From: Deltaproteobacteria bacterium
Lineage (GTDB): Bacteria > DRYD01
Direction of reading: 5' to 3'
Length of the DNA: 15,820 nucleotides
Assembly: GCA_028276365.1 (NCBI GenBank)
Contig: JAPYWL010000030.1
Span: 1-15,820 of the forward strand
Part shown: piece after piece, positions 5,220 to 14,859 of the stretch
Numbering within the stretch: position 1 is the stretch's first letter
How the letters are laid out: the number at the start of each line of letters is the position of its first letter
The notes under the pieces: generated by a model
Told to the model about the DNA's origin: nothing
The model's database searches: none
What the model saw: the letters and a program-made list of their open reading frames with translations, nothing else
Made by a program: the position numbers and the translations under genes

Positions 5220-7742
5220 CTAAAATATTAATAAGTCATTATTTTCAGGAATAAAGCCAGTTTCTAAATCATAGTACTTATCAAGATCTTCATATGATAT
5301 ATATAAAAAATTATTAACTTTTGGTGGTAAATTTTTTTCAGAATAAGTCTTTGAAACATTTATAACATAAGAAAATAAATCATTCTTAATTTTGATTAAT
5401 TCTTGTTTTATTTGTAAATAATTATGGTATTTTTTACTATTTAAAATAGTGCTATATTTTTCCCAAATTTTTTTAGCTTCAGAATCTAATTCAACAAAAA
5501 TAGGATACTCTTTGTAATTTTTCTCTATTAACTTGTTATAACTTACATTTTCAAAATTCAGATAGACAATATTATTTAGTATCTCATTAGATGTCTTATT
5601 ATTTATAGCTTGCTTTAGTTTATTTTTATATTGTTCAAAAATATAAGAGAAATTGCTTTCTGGTATAGATTGATTTTTTAACAAAATATTTTTAGTATTT
5701 TCTAAAATAATTTGATCATATATATAATAGCAATAAAATTTGTTTATATCATTTTTTAATAGAAATACATCTAAAGTGGAAGTATTTTTAGTATAGTTTC
5801 TATTAGTTCTTCCTGCTACCTGTATTATACTATCTAAAGGAGCAAGATCTCTAATAGAATAATCAAAATCAAGATCAACCCCCGCCTCTATTATTTGAGT
5901 AGAAATAACTATTAATAGCTCATTATCTTTATAATTTTTTATTTCCTTTATTCTTTTTAACCTTTCTTTAGGAACAACATGAGAAGAAAGAAAATAAAGT
6001 TTAACATTTTTATTTTCTAATTTATTAATCAAATTTCTATAAAGCTCTTTTGCTGATCCTATTGTATTTAAAACTACCAATAATTTCTTTACTGATTCTC
6101 TATTTATAATTTCTTGTATATAATCTGCTAAATCTTTGATATTTTTATTTTCACTATTTATTTTTACACTTATATTTACTCTATTTAATAATTTAAACTC
6201 TTTTGTAACATCTAAATTATCTAATATTGATTTATAGTTATCTAAGAAAATAGGAGCAGTAGCAGTAGATAAAATAAAATAAGTATTAAAGTAATAAGCT
6301 AATGCTTTAAAAATTTTATCTAAAAACTTATAATATTTATGTGGAATATTTTGAATCTCATCTAATATAATAATAGAGCTAACTAAATTATGAAATCTCA
6401 TTATACTACTTATTTGATTATCAGAAAAACTTTCAAAAAATCTTACAAAAGTAGTAAGAACTATATGTGAATTCCAGTTTTCAGATAATAACTCAGATAC
6501 CAATATATATTCTCTTATTTTTTCTTCTTCTATAAATTCATTTTTATCATAGTTATTAACATCTAAAAGATTTAAAGAATATTCCTTAGAACTTAAATAA
6601 TGATTAGATAAATATAAATAACTCTGAATTTTATTTAAATTAAAAATATTCCTTAAGATATGATCCACCTGATCTATTATACTAATAAATGGTAGGCAAT
6701 AAATTATCTTAGGGTCATAATTATAATTTTCTTTTATTTTTTTCTTTAAGTTAATAGAAAAATAAAAATTAAGTAAAGTTTTACCTAAACCCGTTGGTAA
6801 ATTCATTAAAAACAAATTATCATTAAAATCTACATTATCAATATTCTCTTTTATATAAGTGAATAATTTTTTTCTCAAGCTGTTAATATTTAAATTAATT
6901 TTATCTCCAGAAATAGAATTATCATCCTTAGTTATTTTATTTATATATTTTTCAATTATATAGTAATCAGGAAATTCACTTTTAAAGTAAAATATATCCA
7001 AAATATCCATATTTCCCTTAATACTAACTTCCAATCTATCGGAATATGTTAAAATTGAATAAAAAAGTAGAGAAATAATATAAAACCCTAAGTATTCTTC
7101 TTCCCTAAAATTATTTTTTTCTATAACATCATTTATTTTATATTCACTTAATAATGATGCTCTAAAATATTTAATAAAATTTTTTTCTTTTTCTATTACT
7201 TCTTCTACATTTTTAAGTATATCAAATAAGAAAGGTATTTTTTTAAATTCGTCTTTATACTTTTCAATGTTTTCTCTAATACTAATAAATTGCTTTTGAA
7301 GTATTTTTTTATCTTGTTCATAATTAATTGATATAATATCTCTTAAATTTTGTAAATAAGAATGATGTTTCTTTATAACAATAAAAGATATATAACTTAT
7401 TAAATTCTTTATATCATCATCTATAGAGGACTTATACTGATCTAAATATTTTTTAGTTGCAAAATAAGCAAAAATAGATGAAATTAAGGAATGATGATAT
7501 AATGGATTTGATTTTAACTTTTTTTGATTTTTAGGTTCTTCTTTTAGATAATCTTGAAAATAATTAGTTGATTTTCCTAAATCATGATAAAAAATAATAA
7601 TCTTAATTATTTCTCTTATCTCTTCCTTTGTTAAATTATATATCCTTTTTTTTAGAAAGATATTATTATAAATTTCATTAGCTATTTTGAAAGTATTTTC
7701 TAAGTGATCTATTAGTTTTTTATTAGGATGCGATAATATCAT
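5220..7742 (-). CDS. cas3: CRISPR-associated nuclease/helicase Cas3 (HD plus DExH)
   Basis: Cas3 is recruited by Cascade to degrade target DNA by nicking and then ATP-driven unwinding and cutting. The 840-residue protein carries both domains. The N-terminal HD nuclease has His-Asp at 53-54 (FYHDLGKS), His-His at 83-84 (YHHSL) and 126-127 (KKHHSYL), and an Asp near 235 (YSDRLE). The SF2 helicase has Walker A LPTGLGKT (315-322), motif II DEIQ (461-464), motif III STATAP (492-497), the motif V region STQIIEAGVDLDFD (614-627) and motif VI QVAGRTNR (641-648). The C-terminal part (about 690-840) is less conserved. The start MILSHPNKK is chosen because an ATG 4 nt upstream is out of frame. No motif is lost, so the enzyme should be active. 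Confidence 0.97.
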   Translation of the reverse strand: MILSHPNKKLIDHLENTFKIANEIYNNIFLKKRIYNLTKEEIREIIKIIIFYHDLGKSTNYFQDYLKEEPKNQKKLKSNPLYHHSLISSIFAYFATKKYLDQYKSSIDDDIKNLISYISFIVIKKHHSYLQNLRDIISINYEQDKKILQKQFISIRENIEKYKDEFKKIPFLFDILKNVEEVIEKEKNFIKYFRASLLSEYKINDVIEKNNFREEEYLGFYIISLLFYSILTYSDRLEVSIKGNMDILDIFYFKSEFPDYYIIEKYINKITKDDNSISGDKINLNINSLRKKLFTYIKENIDNVDFNDNLFLMNLPTGLGKTLLNFYFSINLKKKIKENYNYDPKIIYCLPFISIIDQVDHILRNIFNLNKIQSYLYLSNHYLSSKEYSLNLLDVNNYDKNEFIEEEKIREYILVSELLSENWNSHIVLTTFVRFFESFSDNQISSIMRFHNLVSSIIILDEIQNIPHKYYKFLDKIFKALAYYFNTYFILSTATAPIFLDNYKSILDNLDVTKEFKLLNRVNISVKINSENKNIKDLADYIQEIINRESVKKLLVVLNTIGSAKELYRNLINKLENKNVKLYFLSSHVVPKERLKRIKEIKNYKDNELLIVISTQIIEAGVDLDFDYSIRDLAPLDSIIQVAGRTNRNYTKNTSTLDVFLLKNDINKFYCYYIYDQIILENTKNILLKNQSIPESNFSYIFEQYKNKLKQAINNKTSNEILNNIVYLNFENVSYNKLIEKNYKEYPIFVELDSEAKKIWEKYSTILNSKKYHNYLQIKQELIKIKNDLFSYVINVSKTYSEKNLPPKVNNFLYISYEDLDKYYDLETGFIPENNDLLIF

Positions 7743-7776
7743 TCATTTATAAAAACTTTTTTTATATAAAATTAAA

Positions 7777-8562
7777 TTACATTATAGTTATATACTTTAC
7801 ATCATCCTTATTAGAAACATTTGAGATTTTAAGAAGCTCCTTTAGCTTAATTTTTATTGATTTCCCATTATTCTCAAAAATATAAGATTTATATTTTTTT
7901 ACTATTCTATTTTCATCCATTAAGTATGCTATTTTTTCTTTATTATAAAATCTCCCTTCTTCTATTTGAATATCTAAGATATTATCACTATCAATAACAG
8001 TAAATATGTCAATATAGTCCAAATTATTAGTTATTTTTTCTATTAACTCATATTCTCCGATAAAATCGAAATTCAATATACAAAAAGCAATCCCCATATA
8101 AGGAGTATAATAAGTATAATTATTTATAAGATATTCTTTTAGTTTTTGATATAATTTATCGTCATTTATAGAAATATATAATCTATACCTGGGGTTTTTT
8201 AATAACTCTATATTCACTTGAGTACTATGAATTTGTATATTATTAACTTTAGATAGATCTTTAAATAAGTTAGTTCTTGTGCCATCTACTTTACAATCTA
8301 ATAGGCTTATTCCAAAATACTGTTTTTCTATTGGATTAATAATCTGTAAAGCACTAATTAAAACATCCTCTGACATCAAATAAAAATAGTCACTATTGCT
8401 TTTACCTGTATTATCTTTTTTTCCAAATCCTATAATAGAGGATATTATACCAACTATAGCAGTTCTTGGAGGAATAGAGTAAGTTAAAGGAGAAGAAGTA
8501 GTATAGTATTTCCTAAAATGCCCATAATCAGAATATATATCAAATGCTAAAAATTTCCTCAT
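7777..8562 (-). CDS. cas5: Cascade subunit Cas5, type I-B
   Basis: Cas5 is the RAMP-fold subunit that holds the 5' handle of the crRNA at the foot of Cascade, next to Cas8. The protein has 261 residues. Its N-terminus (MRKFLAFDIYSDYGHFRKYY, then TSSPLTYSIPPRTAIVGIISSIIG at about 22-45) is diagnostic of the Cas5 amino-terminal domain. The pattern of aromatic/basic residues before a Pro-rich turn and the RTAIVGIIS helix is shared across I-B Cas5. The middle contains TQVNIELLKNPRYRLYI, typical of this subtype. It lies between cas7 and cas3 with gaps of 34 bp on both sides, consistent with one transcript. An AAAAGGA lies about 12 nt before the ATG, a somewhat long SD spacing. Confidence 0.95.
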   Translation of the reverse strand: MRKFLAFDIYSDYGHFRKYYTTSSPLTYSIPPRTAIVGIISSIIGFGKKDNTGKSNSDYFYLMSEDVLISALQIINPIEKQYFGISLLDCKVDGTRTNLFKDLSKVNNIQIHSTQVNIELLKNPRYRLYISINDDKLYQKLKEYLINNYTYYTPYMGIAFCILNFDFIGEYELIEKITNNLDYIDIFTVIDSDNILDIQIEEGRFYNKEKIAYLMDENRIVKKYKSYIFENNGKSIKIKLKELLKISNVSNKDDVKYITIM

Positions 8563-8596
8563 AAAAATTTATAAAATCCTTTTCTACTTTTATTTT

Positions 8597-9520
8597 TTAT
8601 TTTATTTGTATTTCTGATAATGGTATATTTTGGTTTTTTAATTCCTGTATCAAATCAGGTACATATCTTAAATTAGGATTTATTATATATTTTATTTCTT
8701 TAATTTTTTCTTTTTTATTTTTTATAGTTTCTAAGAATTGTGTAAAATCTAAAACATAATCTTCATAAGATCTTATACTTTCTTCAGATTCAATACCTTC
8801 AGCTAATTTAAGCTTAATTTTTTTATCTAAATCTCCTATATGAAAGTTATTTTCTTTATAAATTATTTGAAGTAATAATCTACTTTGTTGTGAAGGTTTT
8901 GATCTCGTTATTAAATTATTAGTTCCATAATAAATTGCTTCAAGAAGATAGTCAATATCTTGCTCTGTTAAACTTGTTTCTTTAGCTACATTTTCATTAA
9001 CTACACCATAAAAGCATACTAAAGAATAAGGTAAAACATAAGTTTCCCAAAAAGTACCTTGAGCTTTACCCTCCCCTGAAGGTAAAACTGTTGTTCCTTT
9101 TATATATTCTATACTAACTCTATGTAAAGATCTACCAAATTTAAACTGTACAGGTCCAGTTAAAGCAAAATTATTATCCTCTATAGCAAAAGTACCTCCA
9201 AATAATCTAATATCTATATATTTTTCTTTTATTTCCTCTATATCCAATTTCTTATTTTTCATATGTTCTTCTATTAATTTTTCTCTTGTCTTTACTTTCC
9301 CATCTTCTGTTTCTTTTCTTATAAGTACTTGTAATTGTTTAAATTTAAGTAAGTAATCTCTTATAGTTCTCTTAAGTCTTACATCTGTTACAATATTATA
9401 ATTATTTTTTTCATCTATCCTTGGTTTATTATCTATAGCATCTCCATTAGGGTTTCCATAGCTAATATCGTATAAAAATATAATCTCACTTCTATTAGCT
9501 ACTATCTTTGAAACACTCAT
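8597..9520 (-). CDS. cas7: Cascade backbone subunit Cas7, Csh2 family
   Basis: Cas7 forms the helical backbone of Cascade that coats the crRNA spacer. The protein has 307 residues. The N-terminal motif YDISYGNPNGDAIDNKPRID (GNPNGD at 22-27) and VTDVRLKRTIRDYL (about 44-57) are signature sequences of the Csh2/Cas7b group. The block VQFKFGRSLHRVSIEYIKGTT follows in mid-protein, and TRSKPSQQSRLLLQIIY is also typical of the family. The ATG overlaps the cas8b stop as ATGA (9520-9517), indicating translational coupling. A clear GAGGAGG SD lies about ten bases upstream, inside the end of cas8b. Confidence 0.97.
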   Translation of the reverse strand: MSVSKIVANRSEIIFLYDISYGNPNGDAIDNKPRIDEKNNYNIVTDVRLKRTIRDYLLKFKQLQVLIRKETEDGKVKTREKLIEEHMKNKKLDIEEIKEKYIDIRLFGGTFAIEDNNFALTGPVQFKFGRSLHRVSIEYIKGTTVLPSGEGKAQGTFWETYVLPYSLVCFYGVVNENVAKETSLTEQDIDYLLEAIYYGTNNLITRSKPSQQSRLLLQIIYKENNFHIGDLDKKIKLKLAEGIESEESIRSYEDYVLDFTQFLETIKNKKEKIKEIKYIINPNLRYVPDLIQELKNQNIPLSEIQIK

Positions 9521-11397
9521 TTTTTATTTTCCTCCTCTTTTTCTATAGTTTCTTTGATTTTATCGTATAAATTCATTCCAAGAACAAAATAATAATTTAG
9601 TTCCTCATTTAATAACCCTGGATATTTATTTTTCCAATTTGTACCTGATTGTAAAAAATAATAACTAATTTTCTCCTTTAATTTCTGTAAATCTTGCTTA
9701 TGAGCTATTTCATATTCATATAACTTATTCTCTAGTTCCCTAAATAAATTCTTAAAATCTGTTTCATTCATTTTTAGATTTCTGATATTCTTTATGAACG
9801 GAATAGAACCTTTGTTTTTTAATTGGTATATTAATAAATATTTTGTTAATATCCCTAATAAAAATATTCCCTTTAATAAATCGTTAGGAAAAGCTTCTTT
9901 AAAACTCTCAAAGAAATTATCTAAACTATTTATTTTAGATAAATTATCCATATTTATTTCCTCCTTTTCTAAAGCAAGATTATCATAGTCCTTTAGGATA
10001 TTTAAATACATAAGCATAAGCAAGAAGATAAAAGTTATATTAACTATTCTTTCTAGTTCTTTTTTTGATCTTTGCTCTTCTTTTTTTAATATTGCCGAAG
10101 ATAATTTATTAAGCCACTCCCTTTGTAAAAACAAAACTAAATTACTAAATATCACTTTTTTTGGAATTAATTTTAAAGTGAAAATATTATTTAGCAAAGT
10201 AAGAAAGATTTTTTCATCATCATTTACTATTTCTTTTAAGTCATCTAATCTAAAATCAATAGAAATTAACAATAATTTTTCTATTTTATTTAATGCTTTT
10301 TCGATTGAAGTTTGAATTTTATGTATATTTGATGGTAAAACACTTTGAATATACATTTTTATCTTAAAAGCATTATTATCTTTTTCATAAAATAAAAAAT
10401 TATAAATAATAAAACTATTTTGTTCAGACAACTCATATAAAATTTCCCGCTCATCTCTTGTTATTCTTTTTATTTGCTTAAGTGTATCTTTTTTATTTTT
10501 AATCAAATTGTTAAAAAAGCTATTAACTAATTCTTGTCGTAATTGTTCATTGGCATAAACAAAAGAAGGTATTAAATAATAATCTATCTTACCTATTCTG
10601 AATGAAAAATATTTTTGAATTATGTTATATCCCTTTCTTATCTTATATATACAATCTAAACATAAAGGAAAATTTTTATACATATCTGATTCCTTAAAAC
10701 CACCTGCTATATAATTTAGCTTATCGAAAGTATAAAACTTAATAGGAAAACCTTTGGAATAAACATTTTTATATTCATTACAAGAAAAACATATAGCTTC
10801 TTCAGGTTTTCCCAAATTTTTTTCAAAATCCTCTATTATTATTTGATCAAAATTATTTAGATCTTTATTTATTGAATCCTTATTAACTAAATTTGCTAAA
10901 TATAAAATTTTATTATTATCTCTTTGAAAAGCAATAGTTAGTAAATACTTGTCTTTTTTATTTCTCTTTTCATTTACTAAATTTTTTATATAATTTTTTA
11001 TAGTTTCTTTTTTTTCTTGTAATTCCTTGTTAATCTCATTAATAAAAGCATAATTCTTATTCTTTAATTTATTAACCTTCGAAATAAAATATTTAAAAAT
11101 TTTTTTTTCTAAAGTTTTTTCTAATTCCGTTAATTTAGCAGTAGGTGTATAATTAGCACCTCCTGATCCTCCAGTTATTAGCAAATATTTTTTCCCATTA
11201 TCTTTTACTTCTTCTATTTCTATACCCTCATATTTATAATTATTTTCATTCAATAGAATTAATATTACTTTGTAATCAGTAGGTATTTCTTCAGCAAGAA
11301 TATCTATTTTTTCGTTTTTTATTATATTTTTTTGAGCTGTAAATATATTTAAGTTTTGAACTTTTATTTCTTGTAAATCCAGAAAACTTTGTATCAT
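9517..11397 (-). CDS. cas8b: Cascade large subunit Cas8b (Csh1/TM1802 type)
   Basis: Cas8b recognises the PAM and recruits Cas3 in type I-B Cascade. The 626-residue protein has the family's zinc-finger pair, Cys203-x2-Cys206 (ICFSCNEYK) and Cys246-x2-Cys249 (PLCLDCIYK), in the Csh1/TM1802 arrangement. A glycine-rich LLITGGSGGANYTPT stretch (about 72-86) lies in the N-terminal part. The C-terminal half is Lys/Ile/Leu-rich and helical, where a small-subunit-like domain would sit; no separate Cas11 gene is seen and one may be made by internal translation (inference). It is the first gene of the operon. I see no good SD before the ATG, and an AAAGGG about 30 nt upstream is too far. Its stop overlaps the cas7 start by 4 nt. 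Confidence 0.93.
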   Translation of the reverse strand: MIQSFLDLQEIKVQNLNIFTAQKNIIKNEKIDILAEEIPTDYKVILILLNENNYKYEGIEIEEVKDNGKKYLLITGGSGGANYTPTAKLTELEKTLEKKIFKYFISKVNKLKNKNYAFINEINKELQEKKETIKNYIKNLVNEKRNKKDKYLLTIAFQRDNNKILYLANLVNKDSINKDLNNFDQIIIEDFEKNLGKPEEAICFSCNEYKNVYSKGFPIKFYTFDKLNYIAGGFKESDMYKNFPLCLDCIYKIRKGYNIIQKYFSFRIGKIDYYLIPSFVYANEQLRQELVNSFFNNLIKNKKDTLKQIKRITRDEREILYELSEQNSFIIYNFLFYEKDNNAFKIKMYIQSVLPSNIHKIQTSIEKALNKIEKLLLISIDFRLDDLKEIVNDDEKIFLTLLNNIFTLKLIPKKVIFSNLVLFLQREWLNKLSSAILKKEEQRSKKELERIVNITFIFLLMLMYLNILKDYDNLALEKEEINMDNLSKINSLDNFFESFKEAFPNDLLKGIFLLGILTKYLLIYQLKNKGSIPFIKNIRNLKMNETDFKNLFRELENKLYEYEIAHKQDLQKLKEKISYYFLQSGTNWKNKYPGLLNEELNYYFVLGMNLYDKIKETIEKEEENKK

Positions 11398-11571
11398 ATA
11401 TTTAATTTTTTGCTATTTTTCTTTTTTACCCTTTTTAAATAAATATACACTATTTTTATTTACTTAATCTAAAAAAATTTTTATCTTTTTATTGATAGAA
11501 ACAAAAAGGAATAATTAAACAGATATCTAAATTTATTTTTAAGATAATTTTTGAAGGGGAGGTGCTAAAAT
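11398..11571. promoter_or_regulatory. divergent promoter region of the cas operon and the membrane-protein gene
   Basis: This 174-bp gap separates the two start codons, so it must hold promoters in both directions. On the plus strand a TTGATA (11493-11498) resembles a -35 box but lacks a convincing -10 at 16-18 bp; the SD GGGGAGGTG (11556-11564) is clear. On the minus strand TATATT (near 11441-11446) could be a -10 for the cas operon, with no good -35. An AGATATCT palindrome lies at 11521-11528, extending into the 3' side of the region. Individual boxes are too degenerate in this AT content to call. Confidence 0.45.
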
Positions 11572-13995
11572 ATGGAATTAGATAAACTAAAAGAATTAAT
11601 TTTAAGTAGATTATTCTTTATTTTAGGTGCTTTATTAATACTAATAGGTGTAGGATATACCTTAGCAGAAAAACTAAAAGATAACCCAATTATTCTTAGT
11701 ATAATAATATTCTTTTTAGGGTTACCTTTTATAGCTCTACCTTATAAATATAAATCCAAATTATCTAATTTTTTCTTTATAGGTTTCCAGGTAATAGGAT
11801 TATCTATCTTATATTTAGATACTATCTTATCAGCAGTAGTATTTAACATTATACCCCTTACTTATTCACTCATAATAGTATTCCTTATTAGCTTATTAGG
11901 AATAGCTTTATCAATTATTAATAAATCAAATGAATTAATGATATTATCCACTATAGGGGTTTATTCCTCAGTTATATTCCCCGATATCCCTCTAAACCAA
12001 TACCTAAATAAATTCCTAATATTTACTACCTCAATAAATCTATTAATAACTATTAGTTCATTACTGATAAAAAAAGTAGAGGTAAGATATATAAACCTAT
12101 CCTTCTTTATATTAGCAGTTATTGTATTTTTCTTTTTAAAAGGTATCCAATTTAATCAAGAATATATACCTAAATTAGCTGTATTTTTTACAATAAACTT
12201 CATATTATTCTACATTAATTCCATAATAGGTATTATAAAAGAATCCAAAATGGAAGATATAATTTATTTTATATTGGTAAATGTCGTTTATTATTTGGTA
12301 ATAGTTTCATTAATTAAACTATACGATTTTACATATAATCCATCATTAGCAAATATAAGTAAAAATATGATTTCATTTTTCTTTAGTTTTATATTTACAA
12401 TATTTATTTCATTAAACTATTGGTTTTTTTCAAAAGGAGAAAAAACAAACATAATATGGGCATATTACAATATGCTAATATTATTTATAGGATTAACCTT
12501 AGGAACCTTATTAAGTTATTCATATTGGTTAATTTCCTGGTTAATAGTAAGCGTAGTATCAATATATATTTATACACTTAATAAAAATCCTGAATATAAA
12601 GATCTTTACGTTTCTTCTTATATTTTCTTTCTTATTTTATTTATTTTATATTACATAGTTTCATTTTCAGATCAAGAAAGAATAATATTTATAATATCTA
12701 CTTTCTTACTAAATATATTAGTAATCTATATGAATTTAAAATTACCATCTCAAGAGAGAATCGTTAATTTAGCTAATTTAAAATACTTACTAACGTTCAT
12801 TATAGGCTTACTAATTTTAATTATTTCAGGTTTTTATTCATATAGTATAAATACCAATGAAGAGGACATAGTAAATACTATAAGAATTATTAACATTTTG
12901 CTTACAATTATTGTAATTTTCAGTATTTTGTTAAAATCTTCAGATAACCTAACTAAAACACTAATTTTGTTAGCTTCTCCATTCATTTGCGGAGTTATTT
13001 TTATTATTTTCTTCTTGATTTGGGATCCTCTATCAAATATCCTTATTTTTTCAATACTCCTTTTAACTACTCTCGTTATTCTAATAGGAACAGATAATAT
13101 ATTAAAATTCTATAACCAATTAATGCAAGAAACATCTTTAAATAATATAAAAATCTTTAATCTCCTTAATTTAGCAAATAAAATCAACCTAATGTTTATA
13201 TCTATAATACTTCTAATAGAATTATTAAAGATAGAGTACATAGATAATTTAAATAGATTCTACCTTATATTAGCAGTTTATAGTATAATATCAATTGCTT
13301 TAATTGTTTTATATATGTTATCAAAAGAAAAAGATATGCTAATCTATTTTAAATACAGCTTAATTATATACTACATTTTAATTTTTATATTTTTAATACA
13401 TTTATTTTATCCATTATTAGTATTTGAACATTACCATAGAAGTTTTATTTCTTTTTCAAGTCCTATTTTAAATCTAAGAGCAGCAAGCTATATATTACTT
13501 ATATTTAATTCAATTTTAATTTACTATTTAGTTAATAGATATAAAATGGAAGAAGATTTAACACCTACAGAGATAATTATAAAAGATAATACTTCTAAAA
13601 ATACTATATTAAGTATATTTATATTATTACTAATATTAGTTATTCAGGAAATATTTGATTTAACTTACAGACTAAATATAAAAGAATCACTTATAACGAT
13701 AACTGTTTTAATAATAAGTAGCATATATGGTACAGCTTTAGGAATGTTATATAAAAAAGATAATAATTTAGTTTATTTAAGAGATGCATCTTTTTTAATT
13801 CTCGGAATAATAATACTATTATTAGTAAGAGCTTATTTAAGAGGAATAGAAAATTTTACAATATTATTAATAATAACTGGTATATATTTAGTATTATTTA
13901 GCCCTATATTAAGTCCTAAAAATATAACATCTACTGAAGATAATTTAAAAAATATACAACAAGAAACTCCTGAAAATGAAAACACCACCCCTTAA
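11572..13995 (+). CDS. large polytopic membrane protein, DUF2339-like
   Basis: This 807-residue protein is almost entirely hydrophobic, with roughly 25 predicted membrane segments from residue 14 to about 780 and a hydrophilic C-terminal tail ending ENENTTP. The N-terminal part (LFFILGALLILIGVGYTLAEKLKDN, then GFQVIGLSILYLDTILSAVV and a helix pair before ELMILSTIGVYSSVIFP) follows the order typical of DUF2339 membrane proteins, whose function is unknown. That similarity is from pattern recognition, not a search. A strong SD (GGGGAGGTG) lies 7 nt before the ATG. The gene diverges from cas8b and is followed by AT-rich hairpins. Nothing in it suggests a CRISPR role, and adjacency may be incidental. 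No catalytic motif is visible. Confidence 0.85.
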   Translation: MELDKLKELILSRLFFILGALLILIGVGYTLAEKLKDNPIILSIIIFFLGLPFIALPYKYKSKLSNFFFIGFQVIGLSILYLDTILSAVVFNIIPLTYSLIIVFLISLLGIALSIINKSNELMILSTIGVYSSVIFPDIPLNQYLNKFLIFTTSINLLITISSLLIKKVEVRYINLSFFILAVIVFFFLKGIQFNQEYIPKLAVFFTINFILFYINSIIGIIKESKMEDIIYFILVNVVYYLVIVSLIKLYDFTYNPSLANISKNMISFFFSFIFTIFISLNYWFFSKGEKTNIIWAYYNMLILFIGLTLGTLLSYSYWLISWLIVSVVSIYIYTLNKNPEYKDLYVSSYIFFLILFILYYIVSFSDQERIIFIISTFLLNILVIYMNLKLPSQERIVNLANLKYLLTFIIGLLILIISGFYSYSINTNEEDIVNTIRIINILLTIIVIFSILLKSSDNLTKTLILLASPFICGVIFIIFFLIWDPLSNILIFSILLLTTLVILIGTDNILKFYNQLMQETSLNNIKIFNLLNLANKINLMFISIILLIELLKIEYIDNLNRFYLILAVYSIISIALIVLYMLSKEKDMLIYFKYSLIIYYILIFIFLIHLFYPLLVFEHYHRSFISFSSPILNLRAASYILLIFNSILIYYLVNRYKMEEDLTPTEIIIKDNTSKNTILSIFILLLILVIQEIFDLTYRLNIKESLITITVLIISSIYGTALGMLYKKDNNLVYLRDASFLILGIIILLLVRAYLRGIENFTILLIITGIYLVLFSPILSPKNITSTEDNLKNIQQETPENENTTP

Positions 13996-14052
13996 AAAAT
14001 AAAATGAATAAAATAAAATAATGAAAAAATAATTAAAAATTGCTCCTTTTAA

Positions 14053-14103
14053 ACTAATAACAATTAGTAAGTTTTAATTAATAAAAATTATTTTAATTTT
14101 TAT
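14053..14103. terminator. AT-rich hairpins between converging genes, possible bidirectional terminator
   Basis: Two inverted repeats lie between the stop codons of the convergent genes. ACTAAT-AACA-ATTAGT (14053-14068) is flanked by partly pairing AAA/TTT and followed by GTTTTAATTAAT. ATAAAAATT-ATTTT-AATTTTTAT (14081-14103) is a 9-bp all-A/T stem. Both are weak in GC, but position favours transcription ending here on one or both strands. Confidence 0.35.
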
Positions 14104-14163
14104 CATAAAGATTTTATTTCTTTAGGTGAGAATCACTATTTAAATCATTATTTTTTATCATCA

Positions 14164-14859
14164 TTATTGAAGATTATACATAAATGCCCAAATAACTCCC
14201 CCAACAACTGCTCCAACTACTCCACCTATTAATAGCCCATTTAAAATATACTTACCTTCATTAACTCCATGATCAAATTTAACTTCTGGTTTTTCATAAG
14301 TATCTATTACATTATAAGTTATTTTAGGCGAATACCTTACCCAATATCCATCAACGTTTGTAGTACAATGTTCACTCCCCTTACTATCGGTATAGCAATT
14401 GGTACTTGTATCTGCTATAACATTTTGATTCCATCCAAGAAATATAGGCTCTTTTACTTCTTTTTTTTGATAACTAACAACTGGTTTCCCATGACCACTA
14501 AAAGTTTTTACCACCTTTTTATACACTACTTTACCGTTTTCATCCTTAACTGGTACTTCTTTTATAACTGGCTTAGTAGGAGTATTATCTATATTAGTAA
14601 ACGAACCCCAATTAGAAACATACTTATCTTCTGGAATTTTACCAATTTCTTTACTTACATAAGTAGGTTCTTTATAAGTTAAAGTGACTGTTTCAATTGG
14701 GACACTCCTTATTTCATCTTCAGCTTTAAAAGCACCATATAAAGCACCTGCACACATCCCTGATATTCCGCCAACTATTGCACCTCCTATTCCAGCTAAC
14801 ATTGTCCCTTCAGGATCTACTTTCTTAAATAAATTATTTTTTATCATCATAAATACCAT
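14164..14859 (-). CDS. hypothetical protein with two glycine-zipper membrane segments
   Basis: I do not recognise this 231-residue protein. It has a membrane segment near each end, both rich in small residues in GxxxG spacing: residues 20-44 (GIGGAIVGGISGMCAGALYGAF) and 205-228 (NGLLIGGVVGAVVGGVIWAFMY). Between them lie about 160 hydrophilic residues of beta-like, Lys/Val/Pro-rich sequence with tandem KEVPVKDENGKVVYKKVVK, a Cys155-x9-Cys165 pair (NCYTDSKGSEHCTT) and DGYWVRYSP. Glycine zippers often mediate helix packing or oligomerisation, so an envelope or channel-like protein is possible (inference). The start is uncertain: GAAAGGTG abuts the first ATG with 1 nt spacing and is 10 nt from Met4 (14850), so Met4 or Met5 may be used. 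It converges with the upstream membrane-protein gene. Confidence 0.8.
   Translation of the reverse strand: MVFMMIKNNLFKKVDPEGTMLAGIGGAIVGGISGMCAGALYGAFKAEDEIRSVPIETVTLTYKEPTYVSKEIGKIPEDKYVSNWGSFTNIDNTPTKPVIKEVPVKDENGKVVYKKVVKTFSGHGKPVVSYQKKEVKEPIFLGWNQNVIADTSTNCYTDSKGSEHCTTNVDGYWVRYSPKITYNVIDTYEKPEVKFDHGVNEGKYILNGLLIGGVVGAVVGGVIWAFMYNLQ

Noticed and set aside
9794-9988. Plus-strand open frame of 64 codons
   Set aside because: It lies inside cas8b on the opposite strand, has no SD, and the cas8b call is secure.
14269-14682. Plus-strand open frame of 137 codons
   Set aside because: It is antisense to the glycine-zipper protein gene; the minus frame has coherent membrane segments and motifs, while this one is aromatic/Ile-rich shadow sequence.
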